Origin: Bacteroidales bacterium
GTDB taxonomy: Bacteria; Bacteroidota; Bacteroidia; Bacteroidales; Tenuifilaceae
DNA: 5,916 bases
Reading direction: 5' to 3'
NCBI GenBank assembly: GCA_008933525.1
Contig: WBUV01000221.1
Span: 1-5,916, forward strand
Shown: in pieces, positions 1 to 4,395 of the stretch
Layout: each line of letters begins with the position of its first letter
How positions within the stretch are numbered: position 1 is the stretch's first letter
Translations under genes and position numbers: made by a program
The notes under the pieces: model-generated
What the model saw: only the letters and a program-made list of their open reading frames with translations
What the model was told of the DNA's origin: nothing
The model's database searches: none

Positions 1-845
1 TTTTTAATAGTTGTTCTTCTTTTTTTCGATTTATAAACTATAGCCCTTCAACCCGATTTGTAAATGTAGAGTTTTCTTCTGATACTAATACTGCGTATAA
101 GTTTTATTACTCCGATACATTGAACAATGATTATTTAAGACGCTTGCGAAACAATTACGGTTTAGATACCTTGATTAGTAATTCAAAAAATCAACTAGAA
201 TCGGTGAAGATTGTTCTTGCTTGGACCCGGAGGCAGTGGAATCATAGTGGATCGAATACACCCCAAAAATCTGATGCAATTTCCATTTTGGAAGAGGCTA
301 AAGCAGGAAAGAGTTTCAGATGCGTAGAGTATGGCATTGTAAGCGCTGCAGCGCTTAATAGTATTGGATTACCTGCTCGTGTTATTGGACTAAAATCACG
401 CGATGTTGAAAAAGTAAAATATGGAGCAGGGCATGTTGCTGCGGAGGTTTACCTACCAGAGTTAAAGAAATGGGTATTTTTAGATGGGCAATTTAACGCC
501 ATTGCTATGCTTAACAATGTTCCATTAAACGCAGTGGAGTTAAAGCATGCAATACAAATGAATAGGTCGGCGGTTAAAATCGTAAGTTTAAATAGAGTTG
601 CTTCTGAAAAAGAAAGGGACAATTATCTAAATTTTGTTTCCAAGTATTTGTTCTATTTTGATATTAATTTCGACAATAGAATAGGCACAGTTGATCCAAG
701 GCTAAAAATAAACGGGAAAAACAAACTGATGTTAGTACCTTTAAACCAAAAGAATCCAACAATTTTTCAGCGAAAATACCCTATAGATTATTGTGAATAT
801 TCAAACTCATATCAAGATTTTTATAGAACTCCTGAACGTCACTGA
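1..845 (+). CDS. Transglutaminase-like domain protein, probable lipoprotein (5' end cut by window)
   Basis: The frame is open from base 3 to the TGA at 843-845, so the gene runs off the left edge. The first in-frame start codon is a TTG at 120, but the 39 codons before it read as protein (VEFSSDTNTAYKFYYSDTL), so that TTG is not the true start. Counted from the TTG, a transglutaminase-type triad is present: Cys68 (FRCVEYG, base 321), His105 (GHVAAEVY, base 432) and Asp122 (FLDGQFN, base 483), in the usual order and spacing. The first visible residues, FNSCSS, resemble a Bacteroidota lipobox with Cys at 12-14, which would place the protein on the membrane facing the periplasm or exterior. Bacterial members of this fold are often peptidases or amidases, but the substrate cannot be told. 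The roughly 100 residues after the core match nothing I recognise. It converges on the M23 gene with 44 bases between stops. The family is fairly sure, the lipoprotein call moderate. Confidence 0.75.
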   Translation, partial: FNSCSSFFRFINYSPSTRFVNVEFSSDTNTAYKFYYSDTLNNDYLRRLRNNYGLDTLISNSKNQLESVKIVLAWTRRQWNHSGSNTPQKSDAISILEEAKAGKSFRCVEYGIVSAAALNSIGLPARVIGLKSRDVEKVKYGAGHVAAEVYLPELKKWVFLDGQFNAIAMLNNVPLNAVELKHAIQMNRSAVKIVSLNRVASEKERDNYLNFVSKYLFYFDINFDNRIGTVDPRLKINGKNKLMLVPLNQKNPTIFQRKYPIDYCEYSNSYQDFYRTPERH

Positions 846-889
846 TTAACTATTGCTGATTTAAATTAAATACTGTATAGTAATTGTTT

Positions 890-1819
890 TTACTTGTACT
901 CTTTAAGGTAACCCTCTGGGTTAACAGGTATTCCGGACACCCTAACCTCGTAATGTAAATGTGCGCCCGAACTACGTCCTGTGCTACCTGTGTATCCTAT
1001 TAAGTCCCCCTTTTTTACTGTATTACCTTTTGATACATTAATTGTTTCGAGGTGAGCGTAAAGAGAAGACGTACCATCCTTATGTTCTACGATGATATAG
1101 TTCCCAAAACTTCGATTGAACTCTGCTAAAACTACCTTACCATTCGCTGCAGCAAAAACTTCTGTGTTTCTGCCCGAGCCAAAATCTACACCATTGTGTT
1201 TTATGTTTCTTTTTAATGTTGGATGCAATCTCATACCATAAGGTGACGTTATTTTTGACTTAGCCTTTGGTAGTGGTGTTAATATTGGAATTGTATTTCC
1301 ATCGGTAGGCAATGGGATAAACGTTGTTTCCATTTTTGTTTCTTCGACAACTTTCTGAACTTTCACCTCTTCTTCTTTAGTAGTAACCTGTTCTGTATTA
1401 TTGTTGCTTTTGATAAAGTGTGGTTTTTCCTGATCGGGCTGTTTCACCTCTTCTTTCTTTATCTCGGTGGGTGTAACAACTACAGGCTCGGTTACTTTTA
1501 AACGTTTGCCAAAAACATAGCTAACACTTTCTTCGAACTTGATAATATCATCTACAACATTTGCCTTCGCGGTATCTTTATTTTCAACGTAGTACTTCTT
1601 TAGACCCATCATACTGTTATAGTAATCCTGGTATTCCTGAGCCATTTTTTTTAGTTCTTCTTTGCGTTGTTTTTTGAAGTTTTGAAAATCTATTTCCCGA
1701 TTTTGCTTAAACTTCTCAAAATCCTGTTCCATTTTCTTTTTGCCTTCCTCTTGTGCATTTGCACAAAAGGAAATAAGAACAGCAGCAGTAACGTAAAGTA
1801 TTCTTTTTATTGTATTCAT
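890..1819 (-). CDS. Secreted M23 (LytM) peptidoglycan endopeptidase with N-terminal coiled coil
   Basis: This 309-residue protein most likely cleaves peptide cross-links of peptidoglycan in the periplasm. I chose the ATG at 1819: a TTG seven codons upstream is also in frame, but the ATG puts the signal peptide MNTIKRILYVTAAVLISFC first, with cleavage after ANA (residue 22). Residues 24 to about 75 are highly charged and helical, with 11-residue repeats. Residues about 110-185 are a Lys/Glu/Pro/Thr-rich linker. The M23 domain fills about 188-309, starting ITSPYGMRLHP. All expected zinc and catalytic residues are present: His208 and Asp212 (HNGVD), His256 (YAHL), His287 and His289 (HLHYE). It should therefore be an active enzyme, unlike EnvC-type activators, which share the coiled-coil plus LytM plan but have lost zinc ligands. 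It has no close partner gene. Upstream lie a terminator and two dyads, so it is probably transcribed alone. Family sure; exact cleavage site unknown. Confidence 0.92.
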   Translation of the reverse strand: MNTIKRILYVTAAVLISFCANAQEEGKKKMEQDFEKFKQNREIDFQNFKKQRKEELKKMAQEYQDYYNSMMGLKKYYVENKDTAKANVVDDIIKFEESVSYVFGKRLKVTEPVVVTPTEIKKEEVKQPDQEKPHFIKSNNNTEQVTTKEEEVKVQKVVEETKMETTFIPLPTDGNTIPILTPLPKAKSKITSPYGMRLHPTLKRNIKHNGVDFGSGRNTEVFAAANGKVVLAEFNRSFGNYIIVEHKDGTSSLYAHLETINVSKGNTVKKGDLIGYTGSTGRSSGAHLHYEVRVSGIPVNPEGYLKEYK

Positions 1820-1867
1820 AATGTAAAATTTAATGAACAATTAAATATACACAATTTTCCAAACAAA

Positions 1868-1887
1868 TACTAATACATTGATTAGTA
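1868..1887. promoter_or_regulatory. Inverted repeat upstream of the M23 gene, operator candidate
   Basis: TACTAAT (1868-1874) and ATTAGTA (1881-1887) are perfect 7-base inverted arms around the 6-base spacer ACATTG. The dyad lies about 50-70 bases upstream of the M23 start codon, and a TATATTTA (minus strand, 1849-1842) that could be a degenerate -7 box lies between them. The geometry would suit a dimeric regulator, but no known site is recognised, and AT-rich DNA can produce such dyads by chance. Confidence 0.3.
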
Positions 1888-1898
1888 ACAAATTTGTT
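1887..1898. promoter_or_regulatory. 12-base perfect palindrome AACAAATTTGTT
   Basis: This perfect palindrome abuts the preceding dyad, sharing base 1887. Each strand also contains TTTG, so the minus-strand copy (1892-1889) could double as a -33 promoter element for the M23 gene. However, the best -7 candidate is not at the usual spacing from it. The role is unproven. Confidence 0.25.
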
Positions 1899-1927
1899 GC
1901 CATACTTTGTAATTATCATCAAAGACA

Positions 1928-1953
1928 AAAGGCATGGAACATTCCATGCCTTT
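1928..1953 (-). terminator. Intrinsic terminator after the NTF2-like gene
   Basis: AAAGGCATGGAA (1928-1939) and TTCCATGCCTTT (1942-1953) form a perfect 12-base inverted repeat with a 2-base centre, so the real loop is about 4-6 bases. On the minus strand the stem is followed by TTTTGTCTTT, a U-rich tail. It starts 23 bases past the TAA of the 1977-2414 gene, where its terminator is expected. It closes the lysO/NTF2-like transcription block and insulates the M23 gene. The plus-strand reading has a weaker T tract. Confidence 0.8.
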
Positions 1954-1976
1954 GTAATATTTAGTTTCTGACCTAA

Positions 1977-2414
1977 TTATGGATGTCGGAAATATGTTTT
2001 CCCTACTATTTTCCAACCCTCCTCAAACTTGTAAAGCATTAGGTAATCTGTAAAAATTAGTTTTCCCTCGCGAAGCAGTTCAATTTTTGCTACTGCTGCA
2101 GTACCTGTAATATCAATGTTAACGTAATTAACCGTGGTTTTAGGACGTTGAGCATTCAGGTTTTCTTTCCGGGCCCGTTCGGAACTCTCAATCCAGTTAT
2201 AAATTGGCAATTTATTTAGTTGATTATTCTGTAGCATTAGTAAATCAAACCCTGGATGAAATCCTTTACGTGTCTCGTTTAAATCGCCTCCATTATGAAT
2301 CCCTTCAATATAGGCCTTGTTTATTACTTCTTTTATTTGATCATTATCGTTAGTTTGGGCCATTAATGCTATGGAGGTAAGCATTATAAAACTGGCAATA
2401 AGAATCTTTTTCAT
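1977..2414 (-). CDS. Small secreted NTF2-like / putative lumazine-binding family protein
   Basis: The protein has 145 residues starting at the ATG at 2414. The signal peptide MKKILIASFIMLTSIALMA is cleaved before Gln20, leaving a mature part of about 126 residues. The pattern fits the NTF2-like cone fold annotated in Bacteroidota as putative lumazine-binding: an N-terminal helix (IKEVINKAYIEGIHNGGD), the FHPGFDLLML segment, an IYNWIE helix, then alternating strands (TTVNYVNIDITG, AAVAKIELL, KLIFTDYLMLYKF) ending in EEGWKIVGKTYF. The family name does not prove ligand binding; members mostly have unknown substrates, and catalysis cannot be inferred. It lies 81 bases behind lysO on the same strand with no clear promoter or terminator between, so it may be read from the lysO transcript. 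The hairpin at 1928-1953 follows it. Fold call fairly confident, function unknown. Confidence 0.8.
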   Translation of the reverse strand: MKKILIASFIMLTSIALMAQTNDNDQIKEVINKAYIEGIHNGGDLNETRKGFHPGFDLLMLQNNQLNKLPIYNWIESSERARKENLNAQRPKTTVNYVNIDITGTAAVAKIELLREGKLIFTDYLMLYKFEEGWKIVGKTYFRHP

Positions 2415-2495
2415 GTGCTTAGAAATTGGTTAATTATTTAACATAATCGTTTTTTGTTTCTATAATTGACTCCGTCATATCACAACAGTTTAAAA

Positions 2496-3098
2496 TTACA
2501 GCGACAGTATAAACGAAACAATAAACGGAACCAAAATAGTTAGCACAATTCCGTGAACCAGCGATGGAATTGCATACTCCTTTCCCGATGCATTTGAAAT
2601 TATTGGCAAAGTTGTATCCATACTGGTTGCTCCTCCTGAGCAAATTGGAGCAATTTTACCAAAAATTACAGCAAATATTGGTGCTAGCAGCAATGTAATA
2701 ATTTCCCTAATAACGTTCGATAGTAGAGCAACAACCCCAAGCCACTCGCTATGAAGGTCCTTTATGATTAAACTCGACAAGCTGTAGTAGCCGTATCCAG
2801 CCCCAACGGCCATTGCCTCCTTTAGGTTAACACCCTCGAGAAGAGGAATAATAACTATCATTCCAATTGCAGTGCCAATAATGGTGGTTAAAGGAATAAG
2901 TAGAATTTTGAAATTCATTGCCTTTATGGCTTGCAGGGCTTTTGGGTCGGAGCCAATTCCCACACCAACAAGGAACATCAAAACGTAAAGAGCATACTGG
3001 CTATAGTCGGTTTCCAGCAGAAAAGTTGGAGTTAAATCGTATGCTCCAATCAAAATTCCCAACGAGAAGAATCCAAGTATAATTAAACTCCCTTTCAT
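2496..3098 (-). CDS. lysO: Lysine exporter LysO family, C-terminal part of a split transporter
   Basis: This 200-residue, very hydrophobic inner-membrane protein matches the C-terminal two-thirds of LysO (YbjE), which exports L-lysine and toxic analogues such as thialysine in E. coli. Family signatures are GYGYYSLSS (101-109), NVIREII with Glu132 inside a membrane helix, GGATSMDTTLP (155-165) and VHGIVLTILVPF (181-192). All have near-identical counterparts in the E. coli protein as I remember it. Membrane segments lie near 3-20, 35-49, 64-88, 95-112, 119-147 and 176-200. The ATG at 3098 shares its A with the TAA of the preceding gene (TAATG), so translation is probably coupled. In this frame a TGA sits two codons before the ATG, so the start is fixed and the two genes are not one frameshifted reading. 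Together they total 291 residues, close to the roughly 300 of one-piece LysO. The substrate is inferred from the family. Confidence 0.88.
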   Translation of the reverse strand: MKGSLIILGFFSLGILIGAYDLTPTFLLETDYSQYALYVLMFLVGVGIGSDPKALQAIKAMNFKILLIPLTTIIGTAIGMIVIIPLLEGVNLKEAMAVGAGYGYYSLSSLIIKDLHSEWLGVVALLSNVIREIITLLLAPIFAVIFGKIAPICSGGATSMDTTLPIISNASGKEYAIPSLVHGIVLTILVPFIVSFILSL

Positions 3099-3100
3099 TA
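3096..3100 (-). other. TAATG stop-start overlap coupling the two lysO genes
   Basis: On the minus strand the TAA of the N-terminal gene (3100-3098) overlaps the ATG of the C-terminal gene (3098-3096) by one base. No Shine-Dalgarno sequence is obvious upstream. Termination followed by re-initiation is the simplest way to make both subunits in equal amounts. Confidence 0.7.
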
Positions 3101-3373
3101 TTCAGTTTTTTTGAAGAAAACTCTATATGTTAACCATCCCAGAAGGATACTTCCGGCCACTCCTCCAAGCGAAATAATTAGAGCTTTCAATCCAAGAGTA
3201 TGAAGCGAATTCATAATAACCTTATTGGCTCCAATGCCAATTCCCATTAGAAATAGCAAAGCATAAATTGCCCAAGTGGTAAGTTTATCGTTAACCTTTA
3301 CGAGTTTACCGAAGGAACGAATTAGGTAACCAACTAGAATACCTGAAATCATTATGATTACAACAGTAAGCAT
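3098..3373 (-). CDS. lysO: Lysine exporter LysO family, N-terminal part of a split transporter
   Basis: This 91-residue membrane protein starts at the ATG at 3373 and corresponds to the N-terminal third of LysO. Hydrophobic segments lie near 1-18 (ending GILVGYLIR), 33-49 (WAIYALLFLMGIGIG) and 61-86, followed by a basic tail, RVFFKKTE. It should assemble with the product of the next gene, translated from the overlapping TAATG, to form the complete lysine exporter in the inner membrane. The AIYALLFLMGIGIG segment is strikingly like ALYVLMFLVGVGIG in the partner, showing an internal repeat of the fold. It heads the minus-strand block and faces a divergent spacer. A TATATTTA box on the minus strand (3396-3389), 15 bases before the ATG, resembles a Bacteroidota -7 element, but no good -33 element accompanies it. 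Assignment rests mainly on context plus the repeat and is strong with the partner adjacent. Confidence 0.85.
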   Translation of the reverse strand: MLTVVIIMISGILVGYLIRSFGKLVKVNDKLTTWAIYALLFLMGIGIGANKVIMNSLHTLGLKALIISLGGVAGSILLGWLTYRVFFKKTE

Positions 3374-3506
3374 GCCTGAAAATTTTTGTAAATATAGAGG
3401 TTTTGTTGATAAGTCTTCTGTTAATAGTTGGCTGTGAAACTATTTAAGTTCTCAAAAATGTTGTATTTTAGTAATGATGGATATTAAGTTTTTGTTAAAT
3501 CGATTA

Positions 3507-3537
3507 TTTTAGGTGCAATCAATTCAACATACCTTTA
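3507..3537 (+). promoter_or_regulatory. Weak candidate promoter for the PHP gene
   Basis: TTTT (3507-3510), 19 bases, then TACCTTTA (3530-3537) matches the Bacteroidota pattern TTTG / TAnnTTTG with one mismatch in each box at the preferred spacing. Transcription would begin about 25 bases before the ATG at 3569. It is the best plus-strand candidate in the 195-base divergent spacer, but such partial matches are easy to find in AT-rich DNA. Confidence 0.3.
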
Positions 3538-3568
3538 CAAAGTTTGTTGACAATAGAAATTAAAGCCT

Positions 3569-4342
3569 ATGTACCCCGACTACCATATGCATACAAACTT
3601 TTCCGATGGCCGCGATACCCACGAGGATATGCTTGCGTCAGCATTGGTTAGGGGGGTGTCCGAAATTGGATTTTCGGACCATATTAGCGTTAAGCCAGTA
3701 AATTGGTCAATGGAACTATCGGCAATACCTTTAATGGTTGAAACCATTTTGCAGTTAAAGGAGAAGTCGATTAATTTCCCTATTAAACTCGGTGCCGAGG
3801 TGGATTATATTGTGGGCAAGGAAAAGCAGATTGCCGAGTTGCTAAAAACCATTCCGCTCGATTACTGCATTGGCTCGGTTCACTTTATTGAAGATTGGAA
3901 TTTCGATACTGATATATCGCCCTACGATAGCATCAATATAAATGCTTTTTACAAAAACTATTTTAGTTTGGTTCAACGCTCCGCAAAATCTGGACTATTC
4001 GATATTATGGGTCACTGCGATTTAGCCAAAAAATTCGCCTATCACCCCAGTATTCATCTTGATAAACTGTATGAGGAAACCGCAAAGGTATTCAGCGATT
4101 ACGGGGTTGCTTTTGAACTAAACACCAGTGGTAAAAACAAACCTTGCGCTGAGTTTTATCCATCAATTAACTTCATCGAAATTCTTCATCATTATAAAGT
4201 ACCAGTTACATTAGGTTCCGATGCCCACGTTGAGCAGAATATTGGACAGTATTTCACTGAAGCAGCATCGTTGCTAAAATTTATTGGTTACAAGGAAGTG
4301 TTAGGTTTTTCCCAAAGGAAAAGAGTTTCCATCAAACTATAG
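3569..4342 (+). CDS. hisJ: PHP-family histidinol-phosphatase-like phosphoesterase (HisJ/HisK type)
   Basis: This 257-residue cytoplasmic metalloenzyme of the PHP fold has about the usual length of HisJ/HisK histidinol-phosphatases, which convert L-histidinol phosphate to histidinol in histidine synthesis. Metal-binding motifs appear in the expected order: HMHTNFSDG with His6, His8 and Asp13, FSDH with His38, GAEVDY with Glu77, GSVHF with His105, GHCDL with His149, and GSDAH with Asp218 and His220. ELNTSG (183-188) before the last motif is typical of this subfamily and unlike the polymerase-associated PHP domains. The ATG at 3569 is chosen because the first metal motif starts at residue 6. No histidine genes are visible nearby; nadB follows 53 bases downstream on the same strand but has its own promoter. 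The PHP fold and subfamily are secure. The substrate is less so, since orphan members can act on other phosphate esters. Confidence 0.85.
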   Translation: MYPDYHMHTNFSDGRDTHEDMLASALVRGVSEIGFSDHISVKPVNWSMELSAIPLMVETILQLKEKSINFPIKLGAEVDYIVGKEKQIAELLKTIPLDYCIGSVHFIEDWNFDTDISPYDSININAFYKNYFSLVQRSAKSGLFDIMGHCDLAKKFAYHPSIHLDKLYEETAKVFSDYGVAFELNTSGKNKPCAEFYPSINFIEILHHYKVPVTLGSDAHVEQNIGQYFTEAASLLKFIGYKEVLGFSQRKRVSIKL

Positions 4343-4348
4343 TCAAAA

Positions 4349-4379
4349 TTTGTCGCCCGCAAGATATTTTGTAGCTTTG
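4349..4379 (+). promoter_or_regulatory. Bacteroidota-type sigma promoter for nadB
   Basis: TTTG at 4349-4352, exactly 19 bases, then TAGCTTTG at 4372-4379 is a full match to the known Bacteroidota primary-sigma consensus (-33 TTTG, -7 TAnnTTTG). Initiation a few bases past the -7 box would leave a leader of about 10 bases before the nadB ATG at 4396. The -33 box begins 7 bases past the phosphatase stop codon. This is the best promoter in the window. Confidence 0.7.
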
Positions 4380-4395
4380 TACAAATTAAGATTCT

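Noticed and set aside
846..889. Bidirectional terminator between the converging transglutaminase-like and M23 genes
   Set aside because: Only TACT-GTAT-AGTA (871-882) pairs, a 4-base stem with no GC clamp. Termination must occur near here, but the sequence does not show a credible intrinsic hairpin.
1667..1873. Plus-strand open frame of 68 codons opposite the M23 gene's start
   Set aside because: It is antisense to the signal-peptide and coiled-coil coding region. Its hydrophobic Phe/Leu-rich make-up is what the reverse of Lys/Glu-rich codons gives, and it has no recognisable domain.
2426..2442. Hairpin between lysO and the NTF2-like gene (GTTAA-TTAT-TTAAC)
   Set aside because: A 5-base, almost all-AT stem without a U tract is too weak to call a terminator.
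2434..2643. Minus-strand open frame of 69 codons overlapping the end of lysO
   Set aside because: It lies in another frame of the LysO coding region, is Asn/Cys/Tyr-rich and matches no family. LysO conservation explains this DNA.
3100..3120. Programmed frameshift at the A7 run joining the two lysO genes
   Set aside because: The destination frame meets TGA immediately after the run and two codons before the second ATG, so no fusion protein can be made by slipping there.
3544..3552. TTGACA before the PHP gene as an enterobacterial -35 box
   Set aside because: A -10 box at standard spacing would fall inside the coding sequence, and Bacteroidota do not use that consensus.
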